A stretch of 64,000 bases of DNA from positions 22,420 to 86,419 of the forward strand of contig NZ_JAUZQD010000024.1 of assembly GCF_030709675.1 (NCBI RefSeq), given 5' to 3'. This document shows positions 8,301 through 15,131 of this stretch, piece by piece. This stretch comes from Symbioplanes lichenis. Lineage in GTDB: Bacteria > Actinomycetota > Actinomycetes > Mycobacteriales > Micromonosporaceae. A program made the position numbers and the translations under genes. The notes below the pieces were generated by a model. The model saw only the letters and a list, made by a program, of their open reading frames with translations. It had not been told where the DNA came from and did not search any database. Numbering within the stretch: the first letter of the stretch is position 1; every line of letters starts with the position of its first letter.

Positions 8301-8391
8301 TTCCCAGGCCGCCGCGGCTCTCTCCCCGGCCACGGCGGCCCCGGAACCACCCGCCGGCGCCCGCGGAAGGCCCCCTTCCAAAGCGCCGGCC

Positions 8392-8495
8392 AATCATCGC
8401 GCCGGGAACGGTCAGACGGTCGTCCGCACACAGCGCCACCAGCCCAGGGCGAATCATCGCCTCAGGACGGTCAAACGGTCGTCCGCATGCGGCGC
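8392..8495. repeat. 60-bp-spaced direct repeat overlapping a gene's 3' end
   Basis: AATCATCGC...ACGGTCAGACGGTCGTCCGC at 8392 recurs with a few changes at 8452 (AATCATCGC...ACGGTCAAACGGTCGTCCGC). The second copy encodes the last codons (RMRTTV) and stop of the LPITG protein gene, so the first looks like a partial duplication of that gene end. The rest of 8301-8470 shows nothing else. Confidence 0.7.
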
Positions 8496-9949
8496 CGCGC
8501 TGTGAAGAAGGTGAGCAGGCCCGCGAGCAGCAGCGCCACGCCGACGCCCGCCGTCACGGCCACCGGGGAGCCGGTGATGGGCAGCGAGTCGCCGCCACCG
8601 CCCCCGCCGCCCGGCGTGCCGTCGTCCTCGCCGCCCGTGCCGCCTCCGTTGTCGTCCCCGCCGTTACCGGGAGCGGGCGAGGTGGAGGTGGTGGGCTTCG
8701 GGGTGGGGCTGGACGTGGCAGTGGGACTGGGCGTCGGCTCGGTCGCTCCCGGCGGCCAGAGTCCGAGGACGAAGTCGGTCGACCCGCGCAGGTGCCCGAC
8801 CAGCCCGGCCGGGGCGGTCGTCAAGGTCAGCGTGTCGCCGGTGCCGCGCACGGGCTCGGTGCCCGGGGTGGCGTCGATCCGGGCCAGCGCCTCGATGCCG
8901 CCGTGGCCGGCCGCCCACGCCTTGCTGACCCAGTGGAACCGTACGTCCTTGAAGATCTCGGCCCGGCCCTCCGCACCGGTGACCGCCACGGGCCCGTCGA
9001 TCTTCCGGGTGGCGCCGGGCGCCAGCGCACCGTCGAACTCGCACCACGCCGAGCCGGGCTTGTCCTCCGTCGCGAACCAGCAGTTGCTCCACTGCCCGGC
9101 GAAGCTCAGGTCGGTGTCGGACAGGCGCAACTCGGCCACGAGCCCGTCGACCGGGGCGTCACCGGTGTTGCGGACGCCCACGACGCCACCGAGCGTGTGG
9201 CGCGGCCCGAGGTCGTACACCGGGCCCTGGGAGGGTTCGTCCGACGCCTCCTGCACTGCGGCAAGCCGGGCGGTGTCGGGGTCGGAGGGCGGGATCGCCG
9301 GAAGCCCGTCCGGAGGAGTGCCGGTGGCGGGCAGAACCGTGGTGCCGAGGAACCCGGTCGTGGTGTTCGGCCCCTGCCGCAGCCGGGGCGATCCCGGCTC
9401 GAGGGCGAGGGTGCCCTGGTCGCCCTGGACCGCTTCGGTGCCCTCGGCGGCCTCCGCGGCGGCGAGCGCCTCGATGCCCCCGTTGGCGTCGGCCCACTCC
9501 TTGCTGGCCCAGCCGAACGTGACGTTCGCGATCCGGGCGCCGGGCTCCGTCCCAGCCGCGAGGGAGAACACCGGTCCCTTCATCTGCAGGACCGACTGGG
9601 CGACGATCTCGTCGGGGAACTCGCACCAGGCCGTGTCGGGCTCCTCCTCCAGCGCGTACCAACAGTTGTCGTAGAGCCGGGAGAACCGCAGGCGGTCGTC
9701 GTTGAGATGCACCTCGGCCACCAGCCCGGTCACCGGCGCCCGGCCCGAGTTGCGGACGCCGATCGGGCCGCGTGAGACATATCCCGGCCGGACGGCGGCG
9801 GGCGTCGGGCGGCCGGACTCGATCGACCCCTCGGTCACCGGGACGAGCGGGCCGCGCTCCGGTGCCGCGACCGCGGCGGCGGGCAGCACGGCCACCGCCG
9901 TGGTCACCGCCACCAGGACCGGTATGAGTCGATGCAACCCTGCGGACAT
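8471..9949 (-). CDS. LPITG-type sortase-anchored surface protein with two homologous domains
   Basis: Exported and probably attached to the cell wall. A signal peptide (VLVAVTTAVAVLPAAAVA) is followed by two copies of a domain of about 150 residues. Both share GVRN(S/T)G.APV.GLVAE, a pair NCW...WCEF, and (F/H)WxSKxWAxxxGGIEALA. A Pro/Ser/Thr spacer and Gly/Asp-rich run lead to LPITG, a hydrophobic helix and the basic tail RRRM, the classic sortase signal. Start at ATG 9949 with GGGGGAAC upstream, preferred to a longer frame that begins at 10123. The domain itself I do not recognise. No sortase gene is in view. Confidence 0.8.
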   Translation of the reverse strand: MSAGLHRLIPVLVAVTTAVAVLPAAAVAAPERGPLVPVTEGSIESGRPTPAAVRPGYVSRGPIGVRNSGRAPVTGLVAEVHLNDDRLRFSRLYDNCWYALEEEPDTAWCEFPDEIVAQSVLQMKGPVFSLAAGTEPGARIANVTFGWASKEWADANGGIEALAAAEAAEGTEAVQGDQGTLALEPGSPRLRQGPNTTTGFLGTTVLPATGTPPDGLPAIPPSDPDTARLAAVQEASDEPSQGPVYDLGPRHTLGGVVGVRNTGDAPVDGLVAELRLSDTDLSFAGQWSNCWFATEDKPGSAWCEFDGALAPGATRKIDGPVAVTGAEGRAEIFKDVRFHWVSKAWAAGHGGIEALARIDATPGTEPVRGTGDTLTLTTAPAGLVGHLRGSTDFVLGLWPPGATEPTPSPTATSSPTPKPTTSTSPAPGNGGDDNGGGTGGEDDGTPGGGGGGGDSLPITGSPVAVTAGVGVALLLAGLLTFFTARRRMRTTV

Positions 9950-10015
9950 GTTTCGTTCCCCCGATCGTCGATGGATCGCCACACCGTACCGGCCGAAGTC
10001 GAAGTTCGCGATCCT

Positions 10016-10055
10016 CTGTCCACAGGGGCCGATGCGGCCCGAAAAGTTATCCACA
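10016..10055. promoter_or_regulatory. Pair of DnaA-box-like 9-mers
   Basis: TTATCCACA (10047-10055) is a perfect canonical DnaA box, and CTGTCCACA (10016-10024) matches the relaxed actinobacterial form, in the same orientation 31 bp away. They lie between the divergent surface-protein and ATP-grasp genes, about 90 bp upstream of the latter. Two boxes alone do not make an origin; DnaA as a local regulator is possible. Confidence 0.45.
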
Positions 10056-10143
10056 GGCCGGCGGCGTTCCATTGGCGGCGGATCCCTCGCCCGTGTCAAT
10101 GTGTGCGGGCAAGGACCGACCACAACCTCACGGGGGTACGAAC

Positions 10144-11052
10144 ATGCAGGTCATGCTGGCTTCCTGCGCCGGGCTGCCGGAGGGCGACGGCGACGAGGCG
10201 GGGCTGGTCGAGGCCCTCCGGGTGCACGGCCTCCCCGCGCGGTGGCAGCCGTGGGGTGACGAAATGAGCACCGACACCCTCGTCGTGCTCCGGGCCACTT
10301 GGGACTACCCGGACCGGCTCGACGAGTTCCACCGCTGGTGCGCCTCGGTGCCGCATCTCGCCAACGGCTCCGAGGTGGTGCGCCACAACCGAGACAAGAG
10401 TTATCTCGTATCCCTGGCGGCCGCCGGCGTGCCCGTGATCCCGACCCGCCTGGTGCCACCCGGCGAGCAACTGGCCCCGGCGCTCGCTGCCCTCGACGAG
10501 CTCACCGGCCGCACCGACACCGCCGAGGGCGAGATCGTCATCAAGCCGGCTGTGGGCGCGGGTTCCCGGGGCGCCGGCCGCTTCACCGCCGCCCAGTCCG
10601 ACGAGGCCCACGCCCACCTGCGGAGACTGCACGCGGCGGGCTCGGTCGCCCTGGTCCAGCCCTACCAGCGCACGGTCGACGAACACGGCGAGTCGGCGCT
10701 GGTCTACCTCGCCGGCCGCTACTCCCACGCGTTCACCAAGGGCCCCATGCTCCAAGGCGGCGCGGTCGAGACCGACGACCTCTACCTCAGCGAGAAGCTC
10801 TCCCCGGCCAGCCCCGGCGACTCCACCCGAGCCGTGGCCGAGCAGGCCTTGGCGGCGACCGCCCGCGAGCTGGGCATCGACGTGAGCGCTCTGCTCTACG
10901 CCCGAGTCGACATCGTCACCGGCGCCGACGGCCCGCTGGTCCTCGAGGTCGAGCTGACCGAGCCCAGCCTGGGCTTCGCCTTCGGCGGCGCCGCGGCCCT
11001 CGATCGCTTCGCCCAGGCCATCGCCGACCGGGCCCGGGCGGTGGTGCGCTGA
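10144..11052 (+). CDS. ATP-grasp domain ligase
   Basis: Probable carboxylate-amine ligase forming an acyl-phosphate intermediate. The 302-residue protein shows the usual plan: an N-terminal preATP-grasp part (LRATWDYPDRLDEFHRW), a central part with EIVIKPAVGAGSRGAGRF (glycine-rich ATP loop with conserved Lys) and VALVQPYQ, and a C-terminal Mg-binding stretch YARVDIVTG...VLEVELTEPSLGF (conserved Arg, Asp, Glu). The same pattern occurs in DcsG-like and RimK-like actinobacterial ligases. Start ATG 10144 has GGGGG 9 nt upstream; the frame is open further up but less likely to be used. No neighbouring biosynthetic genes identify a substrate. Confidence 0.8.
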   Translation: MQVMLASCAGLPEGDGDEAGLVEALRVHGLPARWQPWGDEMSTDTLVVLRATWDYPDRLDEFHRWCASVPHLANGSEVVRHNRDKSYLVSLAAAGVPVIPTRLVPPGEQLAPALAALDELTGRTDTAEGEIVIKPAVGAGSRGAGRFTAAQSDEAHAHLRRLHAAGSVALVQPYQRTVDEHGESALVYLAGRYSHAFTKGPMLQGGAVETDDLYLSEKLSPASPGDSTRAVAEQALAATARELGIDVSALLYARVDIVTGADGPLVLEVELTEPSLGFAFGGAAALDRFAQAIADRARAVVR

Positions 11053-11407
11053 CCCTCCCCGGCCCCGCCCGACGACAGCAGCAGTGGCCCACCCGACGAC
11101 AGCGGGCGGCAGCGAACTACTGCGAGAGCGCGAGATTGTCGCCCCGCCGCGCAGCGCCGAATGCACCGACGCCTGCGACATCTCGGAGCAGCCGAGCCTT
11201 CCTCACGCGCGTCACCGCCGGGCCTCTACGTCTTTTACGCGCCGGGTCACCGCCGAGCTCGCCGCCATGCCATGCCTCGACGGCCGCCGTGCGCCTGTGG
11301 CCAGCTGCTCCTCGCGCACGCGGCGGGCGCTCGCTCGGCCACGCTCGAGGACCGGGCAGGTCGCCGGACCGTCGCTTGCTTGGGTGGCTGGCGCCTTGAT
11401 GGCCGCC

Positions 11408-11514
11408 GGGCGGGGCGCGGGGTGCGCGGGGTGCGGGCTGCGCGGGGTGCGGGCTGCGGGGTGCGGGCTGCGCGGGGTGCGCCAGTGCGGGGTGCGGGTG
11501 CGGGAAGATCGTCG
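11408..11514. repeat. G-rich tandem repeat, 14-bp-like units
   Basis: Irregular copies of GCGGGGTGCGGGCT and GCGCGGGGTGC with at least ten runs of three or more G on the plus strand, so a G-quadruplex is possible. It ends about 40 bp upstream of the GvpU-like gene. The rest of the 503-bp stretch 11053-11555 contains open frames but none that looks like a protein, and no other signal I can name. Confidence 0.75.
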
Positions 11515-11555
11515 TTCGGGCGCGGGCGGGGTGGCGGGTGTCTTAGATTCGGCTC

Positions 11556-11996
11556 ATGTTGGACGGGACGGACGCACGGGACTGGTTCGAGCCGGACAGC
11601 GTGCTGGCGACGTATGTGGCGCTGATGGATCAGCTGACCGAGCGGGCCGAGCCGGGGATCAAGCTGAGTCTGACCGTCGGCGGACTGGTCGTGACCGGCG
11701 AGCTGATTCCGCAGTGGCAGTGGTTCGCGGAGGTCAGCGCGCTCAGCAATTACGAGGACGCCTTCTACACCGGCATGGCCGAGTACGTGAAGGAGCAGTC
11801 CGACCTCGCCCACGAAGCGGTGAAAGTCCGGGACGCCGGGCACGAGGTGTCCCACAAGCAGCACCTCGCGCTGTCGGCGCCCACGAAGTACATCCACCTG
11901 CGCAACGCTCGCGTCTCCACCGGCAACGAGGGCAGCCTGTGGCGCGGGCGGCTCAGCGACGTCTCCGGGTGGTCGCCCGCGAGCCCGACGGCCTGA
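11556..11996 (+). CDS. GvpU-like gas-vesicle accessory domain protein
   Basis: Small cytoplasmic protein of 146 residues. The core LSLTVGGLVVTGELI and the C-terminal block YIHLRNARV...LWRGRLSDVSGW resemble the GvpU family, whose members accompany gas vesicle clusters in some bacteria. No gvpA or other gas vesicle gene lies in this window, so a role in vesicles is doubtful; similar stand-alone proteins exist in many actinomycetes. The gene is alone, with a G-rich repeat array just upstream and a convergent MFS gene downstream. The family call rests on pattern recall only. Confidence 0.55.
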   Translation: MLDGTDARDWFEPDSVLATYVALMDQLTERAEPGIKLSLTVGGLVVTGELIPQWQWFAEVSALSNYEDAFYTGMAEYVKEQSDLAHEAVKVRDAGHEVSHKQHLALSAPTKYIHLRNARVSTGNEGSLWRGRLSDVSGWSPASPTA

Positions 11997-12095
11997 CCAT
12001 CCGGCCTCGCCCACCGATCACCGCGGGTTCCGACCCGCCGAATCATCCGGCTGAGTGACAGCGTCTCAAGTCACGGCGTCTCAGGTCGGCTCTTT

Positions 12096-13484
12096 TCAGT
12101 CGGGCTGGGCCATGCCTCGTCCTTTGGTGCGCGTGTATCCCCAGATGGCGACCGTGCCCGCGCAGAGGGCCGCCGCGCTCGCCGCCAGGGACGTGTGCAC
12201 GCCGACCGCCGCGCCGGCCAGACCGACCGTGAAGCCGCTGCCCAGCCGTAGCCCGCTCGACGACATGCTGTAGACCCCGAGCACCCGCCCCCGCTGCGCC
12301 ACCGGGGCGCGCAACTGCACGACGGTCTGGGCGATCGAGGTCGACGCGAGCGTGGCGATGCCCCCGACGACCAGCATCAGCAGGGCGAACGGATAGTTGC
12401 TGGTCACCGCGAAGGCGAGCGTCGTCAGGCCGTACAGCAGGGTGCACACCAGGGCGGCCCGCACGCTGGGCCGGATCCACCCGGTCGCCTCGAGCACCAT
12501 GCCGCCGATCACCCCGCCGGCGCCGTTCGCGAAGAGCAGCACGCCGTAGGCCGTGCCCTCCGAGCCGCCGCCCAGCGAGGCCGCGAACTCGGGCATCGTC
12601 GACTGCAGCGAGGCGCCCACGAAGAACGATCCCAGCCCGGCCAGCACGATCATCGCCACCAGCGTGTGATCCCCGCGCAGCCCCCGCAACGTCCGCCACG
12701 CGTCCCGGAACCCGACCCTCGCCCGGCCGGGCGCCGCGTCCCGGACATGCCCGGTGTAGCGGGTCCGGAACAGGAACAACGTCAGCGGCAGATAGAACAG
12801 GATGTTCGCGAAGATGCCCCACGTGGGCCCGAGCCCGAGCAGCAGCGCCGACCCGACCGCCGGCCCGCACAGGACGCCGAGGCTCCGGAACGTGGCATTG
12901 AGCCGCACCGCGCTGGGCAGCGCCTCCCGCCCCACGAAGTCGTGCAGCATCATCTGCTCGGCCGGCCCCCACAGGGCGCCCGCACACCCGTGCAGCACGA
13001 GGAGCACGCAGGCGTGCCAGATCTGCAACGAGTCGGTCAGGAACAGGATGCCCCAACCCGCCGACACCACCATGAAGAGCAGCTGAGCCACCTGGATGAC
13101 CCGCCGGCAGTCGTACCGGTCGGCCAGCGCCCCGAAGGCAACGGAGAAGAGAAGGAAAGGAACCCAGTGGCTGATCACCTGAAACCCGGCCAGCGTGGGC
13201 GAATGGAACTTCTCCCACAGCATCCAGTACGTGATCACGTGCTCGATGTTGTCGGCCATCATCGCGAGACCGGTGCCGATCAGGTACGTCCGGCTGTCCC
13301 GAACTCGTAAAGCCGCGAACCGGGGAGCACGCCCCGCCGCCCTGACTTCCCCGGCCGAGCCGGTCGCCCTGTCGTCGCCGCCTGCCGCTGCCCCGCCTAT
13401 GCCGGCGTCCGCGCTGACCGGGGAAATGGCAGAGCCGTCTTCGCCCGTGTGGCCGATCGGACGCGAAGTGCAGTTCTCACACAT
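12096..13484 (-). CDS. MFS transporter (EntS/MFS_3 type exporter)
   Basis: Integral membrane transporter with about 12 predicted helices, probably a drug or metabolite exporter. The MFS loop signature between helices 2 and 3 is visible as FGALADRYDCRRV, with a repeat-like region in the second half. The N-terminus has a long Gly/Ala-rich soluble stretch of about 55 residues before RVRDSRTYLIGTG. Start is uncertain: ATG 13484 (461 residues, GGAGGG 12 nt upstream) is preferred over a GTG at 13514. A 17-bp perfect palindrome lies just upstream. Substrate unknown. Confidence 0.8.
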   Translation of the reverse strand: MCENCTSRPIGHTGEDGSAISPVSADAGIGGAAAGGDDRATGSAGEVRAAGRAPRFAALRVRDSRTYLIGTGLAMMADNIEHVITYWMLWEKFHSPTLAGFQVISHWVPFLLFSVAFGALADRYDCRRVIQVAQLLFMVVSAGWGILFLTDSLQIWHACVLLVLHGCAGALWGPAEQMMLHDFVGREALPSAVRLNATFRSLGVLCGPAVGSALLLGLGPTWGIFANILFYLPLTLFLFRTRYTGHVRDAAPGRARVGFRDAWRTLRGLRGDHTLVAMIVLAGLGSFFVGASLQSTMPEFAASLGGGSEGTAYGVLLFANGAGGVIGGMVLEATGWIRPSVRAALVCTLLYGLTTLAFAVTSNYPFALLMLVVGGIATLASTSIAQTVVQLRAPVAQRGRVLGVYSMSSSGLRLGSGFTVGLAGAAVGVHTSLAASAAALCAGTVAIWGYTRTKGRGMAQPD

Positions 13485-13506
13485 GGAAGCGAGGGCCCTC
13501 CAGTTT

Positions 13507-13523
13507 CGAGACACCCTGTCTCG
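13507..13523. promoter_or_regulatory. Perfect 17-bp palindrome before the MFS gene, operator candidate
   Basis: CGAGACA-CCC-TGTCTCG, 22 bp upstream of the MFS start codon. A second perfect palindrome, CGTATC-A-GATACG, lies at 13535-13547. Such sites at exporter promoters are commonly bound by TetR- or MarR-type repressors; no such regulator is adjacent. The remainder of the gene-free stretch 13485-13806 shows nothing further. Confidence 0.5.
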
Positions 13524-13806
13524 CCACCGGCGACCGTATCAGATACGAGTCACGCTGCCTCACTATCCCGCACGACCCCGCTATCCCCGGGGCCGAACCA
13601 TCCCCCACACCCGGTGGCGTCGACATGCCGATCGGCGGGCCGTCCTCCTCCGCCGCAACCCTCGACGCCGCGATTAGAACGCACCAGCGCAGGCACGACA
13701 GGACCTCAGGGGCAAGGCGGCCACGACTATCAGGGCGAAACCTCGCAGGCCGCATAGAAGAGCCGTGACTCAGGAGCCGCGACTCAAGGAAGGCCCGGCA
13801 CGAGAG

Positions 13807-14583
13807 TCACCCGAGCGGCGCCGGCTGACAGAACGGGCACCACCATGTCTCGCGCGCGTAGGGATCCGCGCCCGCCGCGGTGAACGCTACCGGCGTCCCG
13901 CACCGGCGGCACGGGCGACGGTACCGTCCGTACACCCAGTGGGTCTGGCCTCTGCGCAGGTTGCCGGTCGTGCTCTGTGTGCCCTGCCGCAGCCCGAGAC
14001 GCATCATGCGCCCCACCAGCTCCAGCACCTTGACGGCATCCACGTCCCCGGCCGGGGTGTGCGGCCACACCCCGGCGATGAACAGGCCCTCGACGGCCCA
14101 CAGGTTGCCGATCCCGCACACGTTGCGCTGGTCCAGCAGCGCCGACCGGATGAGCCGCGCGGGCTGCGCACCCACCGCGGCCGCCGCCGTGGGCAGCCGC
14201 TCGGGCCAGTCCCCGGCGAGGATGTCCGGGCCGAGATGGCCGACGACCCGCTGCTCGTCGGCGGTGGCGAGGATCTCCAGCACCGGCATCTCGTGCGCGG
14301 CGAGCACCCCGGCCGCCCCGAAGTCGAACCACATCACCGGCCGGACGGACCGCGCGGACGGGCGCCAGCCGGGCCGGTGCTGGCGCCACGCGCCCTGCAT
14401 CCGCAGGTGGCTGTGCACGGTGAACCCGCCGGCGAAGCGCATCAGCAGATGTTTGCCCACCGGGACCACCTCGAGCAGCCGGTCGCCGGCGAAGGCCCGG
14501 GCCGACGCCGCAACCGTCACTCGACCGGCGAAGGCAGCACCGAGCCGGCCCGCCAGCCGCCGGATCGAATCACCCTCCGCCAC
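13807..14583 (-). CDS. Fpg/Nei-family DNA glycosylase with Ala in place of the N-terminal Pro
   Basis: Base-excision repair enzyme that removes oxidised bases and nicks the abasic site. 258 residues. The N-terminal catalytic block reads (V)AEGDSIRRLAG: Glu and the following residues match PEGD of Nei enzymes, but the catalytic proline is alanine. Also visible are the conserved lysine in VGKHLL, the helix-two-turn-helix region with NVCGIGNLWAVE, and a C-terminal zinc finger CRRC...CPFC. GTG 14583 is chosen because GGGGGGC lies just upstream and it puts AEGD at the N-terminus; the frame also stays open into upstream repeats. Divergent from a BLUF photoreceptor gene. Confidence 0.85.
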   Translation of the reverse strand: MAEGDSIRRLAGRLGAAFAGRVTVAASARAFAGDRLLEVVPVGKHLLMRFAGGFTVHSHLRMQGAWRQHRPGWRPSARSVRPVMWFDFGAAGVLAAHEMPVLEILATADEQRVVGHLGPDILAGDWPERLPTAAAAVGAQPARLIRSALLDQRNVCGIGNLWAVEGLFIAGVWPHTPAGDVDAVKVLELVGRMMRLGLRQGTQSTTGNLRRGQTHWVYGRYRRPCRRCGTPVAFTAAGADPYARETWWCPFCQPAPLG

Positions 14584-14592
14584 GCGATGCCC

Positions 14593-14655
14593 CCCACGAA
14601 AGCCACGCCACGGCCCACGACAGCCACGCCACGACCGCGCGAAAGCCACGCCATG
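14593..14655. repeat. Three 21-bp tandem units between the nei-like and BLUF genes
   Basis: Units start at 14593, 14614 and 14635 and share the core GAAAGCCACGCCACG; partial copies flank them. They fill much of the 128-bp shared promoter region. 21 bp keeps the frame, so the array also reads as a possible N-terminal extension of the glycosylase, which I reject as the start. Confidence 0.75.
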
Positions 14656-14711
14656 CCCGAGAAAGATCGAACCGAAGCCGCGACACTCGGGTCAAAGCGT
14701 ACATTCAACCC

Positions 14712-15131
14712 ATGGCCGCCACCCAGCTGATCTACAGCAGCCAGCGCACCACCGCCCCGCCCGAGAGCATCTTCCAGATCCGCGACCAGGCCCGCACCAA
14801 CAACGCCGGCCGCGACATCACGGGCGTGCTGCTGTTCAACCGCGAGTACTTCCTGCAATGCCTGGAGGGCGACGCCGGCCTCGTCACCCAGGCCTTCTGC
14901 ACGATCGCCGGCGACCCACGCCACACCAACGCCACCCTGCTCGCCGTGCAGGACGTGCCCGAGCGCAGCTTCCCCGACTGGTCGATGGGCCTGGTCGACG
15001 CCACCTCGGCCGAGCTCCGCGGAGCCCTGGCCGACGTGCTCCCGGACCTGGACCTGAGCCCCCAGCGCATCGGCTCCGCGACCGCGCTCACAGTCATGCA
15101 ACGGATGCGTACGCTCCGCATGTCCTACTGA
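14712..15131 (+). CDS. Short BLUF-domain blue-light sensor
   Basis: Flavin (FAD)-binding photoreceptor of 139 residues, a single BLUF domain plus a short C-terminal helix. The key residues are present: Tyr8 in LIYSS, Asn31 in NNAGRDITG, Gln49 in YFLQCLEG, and Trp90/Met92 in PDWSMGL; GDPRHTN is the usual loop. There is no attached output domain, so it must signal through a partner protein. The gene is divergent from the Nei-type glycosylase and its 3' end overlaps the convergent HAF-repeat gene by 7 bp. The partner is unknown. Confidence 0.9.
   Translation: MAATQLIYSSQRTTAPPESIFQIRDQARTNNAGRDITGVLLFNREYFLQCLEGDAGLVTQAFCTIAGDPRHTNATLLAVQDVPERSFPDWSMGLVDATSAELRGALADVLPDLDLSPQRIGSATALTVMQRMRTLRMSY

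Noticed and set aside
10016..10055. Chromosomal origin (oriC)
   Set aside because: Only two DnaA boxes, no AT-rich region, and no dnaA, dnaN or gyrase genes nearby.
10144..11052. Part of a cycloserine-like biosynthetic cluster because of DcsG resemblance
   Set aside because: No other pathway genes are nearby; the ATP-grasp gene stands alone.
11161..11625. Possible genes in the 11.05-11.55 kb gap
   Set aside because: The frames are Arg/Gly/Ala-rich, depend on the G-rich repeat, and have no ribosome site or recognisable domain.
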